A stretch of 64,000 nucleotides of DNA from Enterobacter asburiae (GCA_011754535.1 JAAQVN010000001.1:496001-560000); one strand, 5' to 3'; shown: positions 1-10,707, numbered from the stretch's first letter. Program-made: numbers and translations. Notes: generated by a model from the letters alone, not told the origin.

Positions 1-16
1 TTCCGGAGCCATTCAC

Positions 17-40
17 AAAAAAAGCCCCCGGGCAGGGGGC
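17..40 (-). terminator. Intrinsic terminator of yjfY
   Basis: Read leftwards, a GC-only hairpin (GCCCCC at 24-29 pairing with GGGGGC at 35-40) is followed by a run of seven T. It lies 58 bases after the yjfY stop and fits a rho-independent terminator for that gene. Confidence 0.75.
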
Positions 41-97
41 AACGTCAACTATGGCTATGTTCTCGTTGTTGGCTTTCCTGGTGCTAGCGTTAAGGCA

Positions 98-373
98 TTA
101 CCGGTAGATATCTGCACTGGCGTGCATATTGCCGTTGCTGCCGGGCTCACGGGTTAACATCACATGGTAATAGGTTGCGCCCTGGGCATCGGTCTCTTCA
201 TTTAGTGCCTGATCTGCTTCGCTTTCAGTGGCGAAATTATGATTGATATAGATTACGCCTAAGCTGTGCACATCATCCATGTTTCTGGCCTGCCGGCCGT
301 CTATTTTGATGGCTGCCATCGCGTTTGCACTGAGCAAAAGCGCAGCCATTATGGCTAATGCGATTTTTTTCAT
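98..373 (-). CDS. yjfY: YjfY-like DUF1471 periplasmic protein
   Basis: A 91-residue protein of the DUF1471 (YhcN/BhsA/McbA) family, small secreted proteins often linked to stress and biofilm responses; no precise biochemical role is known. The first 21 residues form a clear Sec signal peptide ending AMA|A. The mature part carries the family pattern GVIYINHNFATESEA and a C-terminal ADIYR. It is divergent from the rpsF operon, as yjfY is in E. coli, which supports the symbol. It appears monocistronic, with its own terminator downstream. Confidence 0.85.
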   Translation of the reverse strand: MKKIALAIMAALLLSANAMAAIKIDGRQARNMDDVHSLGVIYINHNFATESEADQALNEETDAQGATYYHVMLTREPGSNGNMHASADIYR

Positions 374-1109
<736 letters not shown>

Positions 1110-1115
1110 TTTCTG

Positions 1116-1662
<547 letters not shown>

Positions 1663-1691
1663 TCGGGCACGGTCCATTAATACGACTTTAA

Positions 1692-2153
<462 letters not shown>

Positions 2154-2175
2154 TTTTACTCTGCTCGCGTCGAAG

Positions 2176-2206
2176 CGCCGGCCTTGTGCCGGCGTTTTGC
2201 TTTTTT
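2176..2206 (+). terminator. Intrinsic terminator of the rpsF-rplI operon
   Basis: CGCCGGC (2176-2182) pairs with GCCGGCG (2188-2194) around a five-base loop. A T-rich tract follows to 2206, the textbook form of a rho-independent terminator. Confidence 0.9.
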
Positions 2207-2304
2207 AAGGCTACCGACCATTCTCTTTTTATCTTGTATGGTAGCTATTCCTGACGCATTCTCAGATAATAAAATGAAACGCAATTTTATTTATGAGATT
2301 TGTC

Positions 2305-3234
2305 ATGGATACCGCTCTGCCCACGCCCGTCTTTGCCCGTCGAAATGTGGCCTATGCCTGCGCCACGCTCTGCTGTTTACTCTGGGGAAGCTCGTACCCG
2401 GCCATTAAAAATGGTTATGAACTCTTTCAGATTGCGACCGATGACATCCCATCCAAAGTTGTTTTTGCCGGATACCGCTTTCTGTTTGCCGGTGCGCTGC
2501 TGCTGCTGTTTGCTCTGGCCCAGCGAAAACCGATTGGCAGGCTCACGCCCACGCAGTTTGGCCAGCTCACGATCCTCGGACTGACCCAGACGACAATCCA
2601 GTACACCTTCTTCTATGTAGGGCTTGCCTACACGACGGGGGTGAATGGCTCAATCATGAACGCCACCGGCACCTTCTTCAGCGTGCTGCTGGCGCACTTT
2701 ATCTATCACAACGACAAACTCAGCTATAACAAAACGCTGGGCTGTATTCTCGGGTTTGCCGGGGTGATGCTGGTGAACTTCCACAGTGGGTTAAGCGATT
2801 TCCAGTTTGTCTGGAAAGGCGACGGCTTCGTGGTGCTGGCGGCCTTTATTCTCTCTGCCGCCACGCTTTACGGGAAACGTATTTCCCAGACCGTCGACCC
2901 AACGGTGATGACCGGCTGGCAGCTGGCGATAGGCGGGGCTGCGCTGGTTGCAGGAGGCTATGCCACGGGCGGGACGCTGGAAGTGCACAGCATGAAGGCT
3001 GTCGCGGTGCTGGGGTATCTGACGCTGCTCTCATCCGTGGCGTTCGCCCTGTGGAGCGCACTGCTGAAAGTGAACCGGGTGAGCATGATTGCCCCGTTCA
3101 ACTTTGTCATTCCGGTTGCAGGGACGGTGCTTTCCGCAATCTTTCTCGGCGAAAATATTCTGGATATCAAATATGCGATTGCGCTGGCGCTGGTCTGCTC
3201 GGGGATCTGGTGGGTGAATAAACGGAGTGCCTGA
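2305..3234 (+). CDS. DMT superfamily (EamA) transporter
   Basis: An inner-membrane carrier of the drug/metabolite transporter superfamily with two EamA repeats, about 309 residues, and ten predicted membrane segments. The first repeat begins AYACATLCCLLWGSSYPA; the C-terminal repeat ends ALVCSGIWWVNKRSA. An in-frame ATG lies 12 bases upstream at 2293. I prefer 2305 because GAGA stands six bases before it and nothing like a Shine-Dalgarno precedes 2293. The substrate is unknown. E. coli K-12 has other genes at this place, so this is a lineage-specific backbone gene. Confidence 0.85.
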   Translation: MDTALPTPVFARRNVAYACATLCCLLWGSSYPAIKNGYELFQIATDDIPSKVVFAGYRFLFAGALLLLFALAQRKPIGRLTPTQFGQLTILGLTQTTIQYTFFYVGLAYTTGVNGSIMNATGTFFSVLLAHFIYHNDKLSYNKTLGCILGFAGVMLVNFHSGLSDFQFVWKGDGFVVLAAFILSAATLYGKRISQTVDPTVMTGWQLAIGGAALVAGGYATGGTLEVHSMKAVAVLGYLTLLSSVAFALWSALLKVNRVSMIAPFNFVIPVAGTVLSAIFLGENILDIKYAIALALVCSGIWWVNKRSA

Positions 3235-3242
3235 GAACAAAA

Positions 3243-3279
3243 GTGCCGGGTGGCGGCTTCGCCTTACCCGGCCTATGCC
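3243..3279. repeat. REP element
   Basis: GCCGGGTGGCGGCTTCGCC followed by TTACCCGGCCTA is the standard enterobacterial REP (palindromic unit) pattern. It lies in the convergent gap between the DMT transporter gene and ytfB. Confidence 0.8.
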
Positions 3280-3280
3280 A

Positions 3281-3925
3281 TTAACGTGCTCTGATGAAAC
3301 TACCGTCCGGCTGGCGGGTAAACAGTACCTGCTGCCCATTTCCGGTATCAATCGTCAGCCCGGTGACCACGCCGCTGGCATTCTGGCGAATCTGCACCAT
3401 CTGGCCATTCTGCAGGTTACTGAGCGGCTTACCTGCACCTTCAACCTTAGCCATGGCATACACGTCGGTTGGCGGCAGGTTGTGGTCGCGGAAAAGCTGT
3501 GCCAGCGTTTTGCCCGGCTCCACGCGATAGGAACGCCACTGCTGCTCAATGCCGGTAGGCTGCTGGGTTTGCGGCCCAGACGGGGCCGCGGCCTGCTCCT
3601 GCGGCTGTTCATCCTGAACGGGTTCAGGTTCAACCGGCGCGACCTGGCCTGGATCGTTAGACGGGGTCACCAGCTGTGTCTGCATGGGCTGCGCGTCAGG
3701 CTGCGGCCGCGTTTGCGACTGAATATCCAGCTGTGCATTGCGGGTGACAGGCGCGGTATCGACATCATCACCGCCGGAAGGAAGCAGGAAGCCCACGATG
3801 ACCATCAGCGCACCAATGATGATCCCCCTGCGGTGCAGAGGAGGCAGCGGGTCCATAATGCGAAAATTGTCCGGCGCCTGCCAGATTTTCGCCAGGGTAG
3901 GTTTCAGTTCAAATCGCCCGGGCAT
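3281..3925 (-). CDS. ytfB: Cell-division-associated OapA-family protein YtfB
   Basis: A 214-residue inner-membrane protein. An N-terminal OapA_N segment of about 33 cytoplasmic residues precedes one membrane helix (GIIIGALMVIVGFLLP). A proline/glutamine-rich periplasmic linker at about residues 50-128 follows, then a C-terminal OapA LysM-like domain beginning YRVEPGKTLAQLFRDHNL. In E. coli YtfB is a division-site protein with glycan-binding ability, and its overproduction causes filamentation. It is divergent from fklB, as in E. coli. Confidence 0.92.
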   Translation of the reverse strand: MPGRFELKPTLAKIWQAPDNFRIMDPLPPLHRRGIIIGALMVIVGFLLPSGGDDVDTAPVTRNAQLDIQSQTRPQPDAQPMQTQLVTPSNDPGQVAPVEPEPVQDEQPQEQAAAPSGPQTQQPTGIEQQWRSYRVEPGKTLAQLFRDHNLPPTDVYAMAKVEGAGKPLSNLQNGQMVQIRQNASGVVTGLTIDTGNGQQVLFTRQPDGSFIRAR

Positions 3926-4158
3926 GGCTCTCCTCCTGCTCCGCGTCTTTTATATCCTGTGCTTCGAAGTATAGTTCGCTAACTGCCTGAACGACGTAAC
4001 AAACCCGACTTCCGTGACATCAGTTCGGGATTAATCCTGGTTGCCTCTATTGTTTCTGTTTCGTCGCGGTTTGTCACCCTAACTTAAGACAAAGTTTTAC
4101 CCATAAGGGCATGGCTGATATGCTGCCCGCTACTTTAAATGTGATGGAAGGAAAACCC

Positions 4159-4779
4159 ATGACCACCCCGACTTTTGACACTATCGAAGCGCAGGCAAGT
4201 TACGGTATCGGCTTGCAGGTAGGACAGCAGCTGAGCGAATCCGGCCTGGAAGGTCTGTTACCTGAAGCGCTGGTGGCGGGTATCGCTGACGCGCTGGAAG
4301 GTAAACAGCCTGCCGTTCCGGTTGACGTTGTGCACCGTGCGCTGCGTGAAATTCACGAACGTGCTGACGCCGTGCGTCGCGCGCGTTTCGAAGAGATGGC
4401 AGCCGAAGGCGTGAAATATCTGGAAGAGAACCGCGAGCGTGAAGGCGTGAACAGCACCGAGTCTGGCCTGCAGTTCCGCGTGATCAACCAGGGCGACGGC
4501 GCTATCCCGGCGCGTACCGACCATGTTCGCGTTCACTACACCGGTAAACTGATCGACGGTACCGTGTTCGACAGCTCCGTGGCGCGCGGCGAACCGGCTG
4601 AATTCCCGGTCAACGGCGTTATCGCGGGTTGGATCGAAGCCCTGACCCTGATGCCAGTCGGTTCCAAATGGGAACTGACCATCCCACACAACCTGGCCTA
4701 CGGCGAGCGTGGCGCTGGCGCGTCCATTCCGCCATTCAGCACCCTGGTATTTGAAGTCGAACTGCTGGAAATCCTGTAA
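4159..4779 (+). CDS. fklB: FKBP-type peptidyl-prolyl isomerase FklB (FKBP22)
   Basis: A 206-residue homodimeric prolyl isomerase. An N-terminal dimerisation domain (FKBP_N, residues 1-90) precedes a C-terminal FKBP domain that starts with [18 protein letters not shown] and ends FEVELLEIL. The start [12 protein letters not shown] is chosen over an upstream in-frame ATG at 4111. GGAAGGA stands seven bases before 4159, and the resulting length equals E. coli FklB. No signal peptide is seen, which agrees with a cytoplasmic chaperone. Confidence 0.96.
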   Translation: MTTPTFDTIEAQASYGIGLQVGQQLSESGLEGLLPEALVAGIADALEGKQPAVPVDVVHRALREIHERADAVRRARFEEMAAEGVKYLEENREREGVNSTESGLQFRVINQGDGAIPARTDHVRVHYTGKLIDGTVFDSSVARGEPAEFPVNGVIAGWIEALTLMPVGSKWELTIPHNLAYGERGAGASIPPFSTLVFEVELLEIL

Positions 4780-5090
4780 TCGACTTTTCTTATTTCCTCT
4801 CTCCGCTCGGGGAGAGGAAATAGTGATAAAACCTATAGTTACGACAGAATCAATATTTTATCTTGCAAACGAAACTGTTGCGTGTATTTTTGTGAGCTGT
4901 TTCGCGCTGTATGAGTGATATGACACTCACTTTCAACATATTATTAACATAATATCTAAATCATAGTATTCATCCCGCCGATTCTTACCTAATATCGATA
5001 AACCCTTACAAAGGGACCGTCATTTATTTGACGTTTTTAAAGGCCAGAAGAGCCTTAACAACACAGACAGGCATAAACAGGAAAAATTAC
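4780..5090. other. fklB-cycA intergenic region
   Basis: No gene is seen. A 14-bp hairpin at 4791-4822 (TATTTCCTCTC pairing with GAGAGGAAATA) lacks a T tract and resembles other interspersed CTCTCC/GGAGAG hairpins in this window. An inverted repeat, TGAGTG at 4912-4917 and CACTCA at 4924-4929, lies in the AT-rich part that should carry the cycA promoter. In E. coli and Salmonella the cycA leader is repressed by the sRNA GcvB; the pairing site was not verified here. Confidence 0.5.
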
Positions 5091-6500
5091 ATGGTAGATC
5101 AGGTCAAAGTCGCCGCTGCAGAAGAGGCGACGTCTGAACAGTCGCTACGGCGCAATCTCACAAACCGTCATATACAGCTTATCGCCATTGGCGGTGCCAT
5201 CGGCACCGGGCTGTTTATGGGATCGGGCAAAACCATCAGTCTTGCCGGGCCGTCGATCATTTTCGTTTATATGATCATCGGTTTTATGCTCTTCTTCGTG
5301 ATGCGTGCAATGGGTGAATTGCTGCTCTCGAACCTCGAATACAAATCCTTCAGTGACTTCGCGTCTGACCTGCTCGGGCCATGGGCGGGCTATTTTACCG
5401 GGTGGACCTACTGGTTCTGCTGGGTAGTCACCGGAATGGCGGACGTCGTGGCGATTACCGCCTACGCGCAGTTCTGGTTCCCGGGGCTGTCGGACTGGGT
5501 CGCCTCGCTGGCGGTGATTATTCTGCTGCTGAGCCTCAACCTCGCCACCGTGAAAATGTTCGGTGAGATGGAGTTCTGGTTCGCGATGATCAAGATCGTC
5601 GCTATCGTGGGGCTGATTGTTGTGGGCCTGGTGATGGTATTGACGCACTTCCAGTCGCCAACGGGCGTTCAGGCGTCCTTTACCCATCTGTGGAACGACG
5701 GCGGCTGGTTCCCGAAAGGCATCAGCGGTTTCTTTGCTGGCTTCCAGATTGCGGTGTTTGCGTTTGTAGGGATTGAGCTGGTGGGGACTACGGCTGCGGA
5801 AACCAAAGACCCGGAGAAATCCCTGCCGCGTGCCATCAACTCTATTCCGCTGCGCATTATTATGTTCTACGTCTTCGCGCTGATCATTATTATGTCCGTG
5901 ACGCCGTGGAGCTCCGTGGTGCCCAGCAAGAGCCCGTTCGTTGAGCTGTTCGTGCTGGTAGGGCTGCCCGCTGCCGCTAGCCTGATTAACTTCGTGGTAC
6001 TGACCTCAGCGGCATCGTCTGCGAACAGCGGCGTGTTCTCCACCAGCCGTATGCTATTTGGTCTGGCGCAGGAGGGCGTGGCGCCGAGCGCCTTTGCGAA
6101 ACTGTCTAAACGTGCGGTGCCGGCGAAAGGGCTGACCTTCTCCTGCATGTGCCTGTTGGGGGGCGTGGTGATGCTCTACGTGAACCCAAGCGTGATTGGC
6201 GCGTTCACTATGATCACCACGGTCTCGGCAATCCTGTTCATGTTCGTCTGGACCATTATCCTGTGCTCGTACCTGGTGTACCGCAAACAGCGTCCACACC
6301 TGCATGAGAAATCGATCTACAAGATGCCGCTGGGCAAGCTGATGTGCTGGGTGTGCATGGCGTTCTTCGTGTTCGTTCTGGTGCTGCTGACGCTGGAAGA
6401 TGATACCCGTCAGGCGCTGATCGTCACGCCGCTGTGGTTTATCGCGCTGGGGCTGGGCTGGCTGTTTATCGGCAAGAAACGTATGGCTGGCATAAGATAA
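5091..6500 (+). CDS. cycA: D-serine/D-alanine/glycine:H+ symporter
   Basis: A 469-residue amino acid permease of the APC superfamily with twelve membrane segments, near-identical to E. coli CycA. It takes up glycine, D-alanine, D-serine and D-cycloserine. The APC signature IQLIAIGGAIGTGLFMGSGK follows an N-terminal cytoplasmic tail. The open frame reaches upstream to 5028, but the ATG at 5091 (MVDQVKV) matches the family start. An intrinsic terminator follows directly. Confidence 0.97.
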   Translation: MVDQVKVAAAEEATSEQSLRRNLTNRHIQLIAIGGAIGTGLFMGSGKTISLAGPSIIFVYMIIGFMLFFVMRAMGELLLSNLEYKSFSDFASDLLGPWAGYFTGWTYWFCWVVTGMADVVAITAYAQFWFPGLSDWVASLAVIILLLSLNLATVKMFGEMEFWFAMIKIVAIVGLIVVGLVMVLTHFQSPTGVQASFTHLWNDGGWFPKGISGFFAGFQIAVFAFVGIELVGTTAAETKDPEKSLPRAINSIPLRIIMFYVFALIIIMSVTPWSSVVPSKSPFVELFVLVGLPAAASLINFVVLTSAASSANSGVFSTSRMLFGLAQEGVAPSAFAKLSKRAVPAKGLTFSCMCLLGGVVMLYVNPSVIGAFTMITTVSAILFMFVWTIILCSYLVYRKQRPHLHEKSIYKMPLGKLMCWVCMAFFVFVLVLLTLEDDTRQALIVTPLWFIALGLGWLFIGKKRMAGIR

Positions 6501-6504
6501 AAGC

Positions 6505-6537
6505 AAAACGGCAACTTCGGTTGCCGTTTTTAGTTTT
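6505..6537 (+). terminator. Intrinsic terminator of cycA
   Basis: AAAACGGCAAC (6505-6515) pairs with GTTGCCGTTTT (6520-6530) across a stable TTCG tetraloop. T-rich sequence follows. Confidence 0.92.
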
Positions 6538-6539
6538 TG

Positions 6540-7030
6540 CACCCTCTTCCCGTGGCCTGAGGGATCCCCACAAAATAATGTTTGCATGGACGACCCCCTC
6601 TCCCTTGAGGGAGAGGGCTGGGGTGAGGGGGAACATACGGCTCTGGTGGTCATTCCGTTCACTTTATGTTCCTTGCTACTCTGTAAGGACATGGCCGGTG
6701 AACGTGCCAGGGCGGCTCAGTCGCCACCTCCCTGGCGACCCGGGCTCCCGGCGGTAAATCGCCGCTTCGCGGTGCCTTCGGCTTATTCCTTCCGGCTTGT
6801 CGGGGACGGGCGGAGGTAACATCCCTGTAAAGCCCGCCCTCTCGGCGCATCCATGCGCCTCGCCCCGGCCGGAAGGCAAACGCCTCAGCGATTTACAGCC
6901 GGACCATAGCATCGCTGAAGGCCTTAAATCGTTCTGAAACAACATTATTGCTTCTGCTTAAAAATTACTGGGGATTCCTCAGCCCAGTGGGAGAGGGCCG
7001 GAGTGAGGGCATCAGGCCGCAGCGGCCTTT
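6540..7030. repeat. Highly structured intergenic repeat mosaic
   Basis: No credible gene fits this 490-base gap. Two copies of the pattern GGGAGAGGGCYGGRGTGAGGG (near 6610-6630 and 6990-7010) flank a segment of about 340 bases full of GC-rich hairpins. Examples are GCCAGGG/CCCTGGC and GGCGCATCCATGCGCC. A compact hairpin at 7015-7027 with a T run abuts the ytfE stop. The layout resembles interspersed repeats I associate with Enterobacter and Klebsiella genomes; the family name and copy number cannot be determined here. Confidence 0.55.
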
Positions 7031-7031
7031 T

Positions 7032-7694
7032 TTATTCCCCCGCCAATGCCCGCGGGAACAGAACGTTATTCTCAAGACTGATGTGTTCCATCAGGTCGTC
7101 AATCATCTCGTTAATGCCGTTGTACATCGCTTTCCAGGTGGTGCACGCTTCCGGCGGCGGCGTGACGTTGTTAGTGGTGTGTTTGATCACGTCCAGAAGT
7201 TCGCCCGCATCATCATGTTCGCTTTCCATCACGCTGATGGGCCCCATCGCCTGGCTGCCCATTCCCTGTTTAATCATCGGGAAGAGGATCTGCTCTTCTT
7301 TCATCATGTGGCTGGAAAGCTCTTCGTGCAGCATGGTCAGGTATTTTGCCAGACCGCGCGGTACGGAAGGCTTGTCGGCGTGGACGCGCTCAACTTTCGT
7401 CGCCTGCAGGATCAGCTCAGGCAGCTGCTCACGGTGGCGGTCGTGGTAACACACAATGATATGGTCGATGATTTCCGCGAGCGGGGCGGTGCGCCAGTCT
7501 TTGTCGACAGGCTGTTCGGCCAGAAGTGCCAGTTCCGCTTCGATAACCTCCACGTTCAGCTCTTTACGCGAGGCCGCTCGCGCCAGGGTCTGCTTACCGC
7601 CGCAGCAGTAATCCATATCGTATTTACGGAACAGCGCAGAAGCGCGAGGGATGGAGAGCGCCAGCTCGCCAAGGGGTTGGTCGCGAAAGGCCAT
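7032..7694 (-). CDS. ytfE: Iron-sulfur cluster repair di-iron protein YtfE (RIC)
   Basis: A 220-residue cytoplasmic protein that repairs iron-sulfur clusters damaged by nitric oxide and oxidants. Residues 1-60 form the ScdA_N domain with the conserved YCCGG cysteine pair. The rest is a hemerythrin-like four-helix bundle with the expected histidine and glutamate ligands (for example [12 protein letters not shown] and [10 protein letters not shown]). It differs from E. coli YtfE at only a few positions. A perfectly placed NsrR box lies upstream, so nitric oxide induction is expected. Confidence 0.97.
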   Translation of the reverse strand: MAFRDQPLGELALSIPRASALFRKYDMDYCCGGKQTLARAASRKELNVEVIEAELALLAEQPVDKDWRTAPLAEIIDHIIVCYHDRHREQLPELILQATKVERVHADKPSVPRGLAKYLTMLHEELSSHMMKEEQILFPMIKQGMGSQAMGPISVMESEHDDAGELLDVIKHTTNNVTPPPEACTTWKAMYNGINEMIDDLMEHISLENNVLFPRALAGE

Positions 7695-7720
7695 AGCAGT
7701 TACCTCGTCATCAAGAATAT

Positions 7721-7743
7721 AAGATGCATATTAAATGCATCTT
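7721..7743 (-). promoter_or_regulatory. NsrR binding site upstream of ytfE
   Basis: An 11-1-11 inverted repeat: AAGATGCATAT, one base, then AAATGCATCTT. This agrees with the established NsrR consensus of two ATGCAT-containing half sites. It stands 27 bases upstream of the ytfE start codon, where NsrR blocks transcription until nitric oxide damages its cluster. Confidence 0.88.
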
Positions 7744-7871
7744 TATGGTGGCGCTATAACCCTTTAGAGGGAAGGGAAAAAGTGCGACGGGGATCACAAA
7801 AAATGTCCCGTTTAACTCCCTGAATGGACTTAGGAAAGTGGTTTAGAAACTTTTTAAAGGTGGAGAAACAG

Positions 7872-7898
7872 TAAACAACCCGCCGCGCGTGCCGATAG
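7872..7898 (+). promoter_or_regulatory. FliA (sigma 28) class 3 flagellar promoter
   Basis: TAAACAAC at -35 and GCCGATAG at -10 are separated by exactly 11 bases, close to the enterobacterial FliA consensus TAAAGTTT-N11-GCCGATAA. The predicted start of transcription is about 33 bases before the chemoreceptor ATG at 7938. Confidence 0.85.
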
Positions 7899-7937
7899 AT
7901 ACTCGTCAGAGAAACCTGCATATAACAAAGGCAACGT

Positions 7938-9587
7938 ATGTTTAAACGTATAAAAGTCATTACTCTTCTTATTTCGGTGCTGCTTGTGCTCGGCATCATG
8001 CAAGTGATTTCCGCGGGTATTTTTATTAACGCGCTGAATAACGATAAAGACAACTTCACCGTGTCGCAGCTCTCCAGTAAAAACGTCGCGGAGTTTACCG
8101 ATGCGTGGATCAGCCTGAATCAGGCGCGGGTGACGCTGAACCGCGGGATGCTGCGCCTGCAAAGCAGCATGGCCTCTCAGATTAACGGTGGGCAGCTCAA
8201 TGAGCTGGTCAACACGGCGAAGAATCTGCTGGCCGATGCGCAAGCCCATTACGATAAATACTACGCCCTGCCGAATACGCCGGGGCTGGATGAGAATCTG
8301 GCCAAGCGTCTCGAAGAGCAGTACCGCATTTACTCCTCCACACTGACGCAAATGAACGTCCTGCTGAGCCAGGGCAATCTGGAAGAGATGTTCAAGCAGA
8401 ACGCGGAGCATAAACAGACCGCGATGCAGGCGGTTTACCGCGAGTGGCGCGAAGCGCAGGCAACGCTTACCGATAAAGGCATCCAGGATAATGAAAGCGA
8501 CTACAAACGCATCCTGTGGATCCTCTCTGCGGTGATGCTGCTGGTGATTGTGGTGATTGTATCCAGCTGGATCGCTATGCGCCGCGTGCTACTGCTGCCT
8601 CTGGAAGAGGTGATTAACCATATTCGCGCCATTGCGGCGGGGGATTTAACCCAGCCGATTCAGGCTGAAGGTAAGAATGAAATGGCTATTCTGGCGCGCA
8701 ACGTTCAGGAGATGCAAACCTCGCTGGCGAACACCGTGGGCGTGGTGCGTGAAGGTGCGGATACCATCTACACCGGCGCCGGTGAAATTTCTGCCGGGAG
8801 TAACGACCTCTCTTCCCGTACCGAGCAGCAGGCCGCGTCTCTGGAAGAAACGGCAGCCAGCATGGAACAGCTGACGGCCACCGTGAAGCAGAACGCCGAT
8901 AACGCGCGTCAGGCTTCCCGTCTGGCGCTGGATGCCTCCTCAACGGCGAAGAAGGGTGGAAATGTAGTAGAAGGCGTCGTGCGTACGATGGATGAAATCG
9001 CGACCAGTTCCAGCAAAATCGCGCAAATTACCAACGTGATCGACGGTATTGCCTTCCAGACCAATATTCTGGCACTGAACGCGGCGGTGGAAGCGGCGCG
9101 CGCGGGCGAACAGGGCCGTGGCTTTGCGGTAGTCGCAGGGGAAGTTCGAACGCTTGCCCAGCGCAGCGCACAGGCGGCGAAAGAGATTAAGGCGCTGATC
9201 GATGATTCCGGCGAGCGCGTCAACGCAGGCTCGCAGTTGGTGAATGAAGCGGGCGCGACGATGGCGGAGATCGTCAACGCGGTCACCCGCGTGACCGACA
9301 TCATGGGCGAAATTGCCTCTGCCTCTGACGAGCAGAGCCGCGGTATCGACCAGGTGGGCCAGGCGGTCGCCGAGATGGACCGCGTGACCCAGCAGAACGC
9401 CTCGCTGGTGGAAGAGTCTGCGGCTGCTGCGGCCGCGCTGGAAGATCAGGCTGCACGCCTGAACGAAGCGGTGGCGGTGTTCAAAATCACCCGCAACCAG
9501 GCGGTCAAAGCGGCACCGGTGAAAACCTATGTGCCAAAAGCGCAGCCCGCAGCGGCGGCGTCAGAAGGGAACTGGGAAACGTTTTAA
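7938..9587 (+). CDS. Tsr-like methyl-accepting chemotaxis protein
   Basis: A 549-residue chemoreceptor. A membrane helix (residues 7-30), a periplasmic four-helix ligand domain (about 35-185), a second helix (about 190-212) and a HAMP domain are followed by methylation helices around the signalling tip IDGIAFQTNILALNAAVEAA. It ends in NWETF, the tether that CheR and CheB bind in Tar and Tsr. Arginines at 64 and 69 match the Tsr residues that hold the amino acid backbone; the position of Tsr Thr156 is not conserved. It probably senses an amino-acid-like ligand different from serine. A sigma 28 promoter upstream places it in the flagellar regulon. E. coli has no receptor gene between ytfE and ytfF. 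Confidence 0.93.
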   Translation: MFKRIKVITLLISVLLVLGIMQVISAGIFINALNNDKDNFTVSQLSSKNVAEFTDAWISLNQARVTLNRGMLRLQSSMASQINGGQLNELVNTAKNLLADAQAHYDKYYALPNTPGLDENLAKRLEEQYRIYSSTLTQMNVLLSQGNLEEMFKQNAEHKQTAMQAVYREWREAQATLTDKGIQDNESDYKRILWILSAVMLLVIVVIVSSWIAMRRVLLLPLEEVINHIRAIAAGDLTQPIQAEGKNEMAILARNVQEMQTSLANTVGVVREGADTIYTGAGEISAGSNDLSSRTEQQAASLEETAASMEQLTATVKQNADNARQASRLALDASSTAKKGGNVVEGVVRTMDEIATSSSKIAQITNVIDGIAFQTNILALNAAVEAARAGEQGRGFAVVAGEVRTLAQRSAQAAKEIKALIDDSGERVNAGSQLVNEAGATMAEIVNAVTRVTDIMGEIASASDEQSRGIDQVGQAVAEMDRVTQQNASLVEESAAAAAALEDQAARLNEAVAVFKITRNQAVKAAPVKTYVPKAQPAAAASEGNWETF

Positions 9588-9591
9588 GGAC

Positions 9592-9664
9592 TTGCCCGGT
9601 GGCGGCTACGCCTTACCGGGCCTACGGTTTTGTAGGCCCTGCAAGCGCAGCGCCGCCGGGCAAT
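9592..9664. repeat. REP pair (BIME)
   Basis: One REP unit (GCCCGGTGGCGGCTACGCC ... TTACCGGGCCTACGG) is followed by an inverted partner ending GCGCCGCCGGGCAAT, forming a bacterial interspersed mosaic element. It lies between the convergent chemoreceptor and ytfF genes. Confidence 0.8.
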
Positions 9665-9666
9665 GC

Positions 9667-10632
9667 TCACATCTCCGACGCCGGAACGACCCTTGGTTTT
9701 TCCGGCTTCGCTCTCACCGCAATCACCACCCCCACGACCAGCAATAATATTCCACAGGCCGTTAACAGCGGCGGTACGCTCTGGCGCATCAGGAAGGTAT
9801 AAAGCAGCCCCGCAAGGGTTTCGAAGACAATCAGCGGCCCTAAAATCACCGTCGGCAGTTTCTGGCTGGCAATGTTCCAGCACAGCGCACCCACCCAGGA
9901 GCACAGCACCGCAATCGCAACCATTAAGCCAATAAACACCCACGGCCTCGGCCCGAAGGGCTGGGCGAAGTCTGGCTGTTGATAGCCTAACCAGAGGCAC
10001 GCGCCGACATACCCCACCAGTGATACGGGCAAGGTGACCAGCGCCTGCGCCGTTGCCCACATCATCGGGTGCTTGTCCGGGTTTTCCCGCAGCCAGCGCG
10101 CATTGCGCAGGGCGTACCAGGCCCAGCACGCTACCGAGACGAACGCTAAAACGATCCCCGAACCGTAACGCCATAAGCTGAAATCGCCCAGCCCGTGGCG
10201 CAGCTCGGCGATATTGACGCACACCAGTCCCACTGCGGTGCACATCAGCGCCGGCGCCATTTTTGACCACGCCAGCCTGCCGTCCCGGTGGCTATAGAGC
10301 AGATTCGCGAAGATGGGGATGACCACCGGCAGCGTGCCAATAATCATGGTGGAAACCGGCGCACCGGTACGCTGAATGGCGCTTGCCAGACAGACGTAAT
10401 AGATCAGGTTACCCATCATGGTCAGCGCCAGCGCGGTACCCCAGTCCTGACGGCTGAGCTGACGCAAGCGCGCGCGTCCCAGCCACGCCAGGGGCAGGGC
10501 AATCAGCCCCAGCGCCAGGTAACGTCCGGTCGACTGCAGTATGGCCGGATACTCGGGTACGATCAGCGGGCCGACAAAAATCAGCCCCCACATCATCCCT
10601 GCCAGCAGGGCATACAACACGCCACTAATCAT
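9667..10632 (-). CDS. ytfF: DMT-family inner-membrane transporter YtfF
   Basis: A 321-residue EamA/DMT carrier with ten predicted membrane segments. It closely matches E. coli YtfF, starting MISGVLYALLAGMMWGL and containing the conserved stretch MMWATAQALVTLPVSL. The substrate is not established. Several older shadow frames overlap it but carry no family resemblance. The AraC-type gene behind it is transcribed in the same direction after a 75-base gap. Confidence 0.93.
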   Translation of the reverse strand: MISGVLYALLAGMMWGLIFVGPLIVPEYPAILQSTGRYLALGLIALPLAWLGRARLRQLSRQDWGTALALTMMGNLIYYVCLASAIQRTGAPVSTMIIGTLPVVIPIFANLLYSHRDGRLAWSKMAPALMCTAVGLVCVNIAELRHGLGDFSLWRYGSGIVLAFVSVACWAWYALRNARWLRENPDKHPMMWATAQALVTLPVSLVGYVGACLWLGYQQPDFAQPFGPRPWVFIGLMVAIAVLCSWVGALCWNIASQKLPTVILGPLIVFETLAGLLYTFLMRQSVPPLLTACGILLLVVGVVIAVRAKPEKPRVVPASEM

Positions 10633-10707
10633 TTTTCCATCCTGTTTGATTCACGTTGCACTCAGTGTAGGAGGGACAAATACGCACGTATTGTATGAGA
10701 TTGCGCT

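Noticed and set aside
6054..6692. 212-codon leftward frame over the cycA end and terminator
   Set aside because: It lies mostly antisense to cycA and crosses a strong terminator and repeat DNA; no start signal or family.
6948..7823. 291-codon rightward frame over ytfE
   Set aside because: Antisense to ytfE, which is nearly identical to a known protein and has its own NsrR box.
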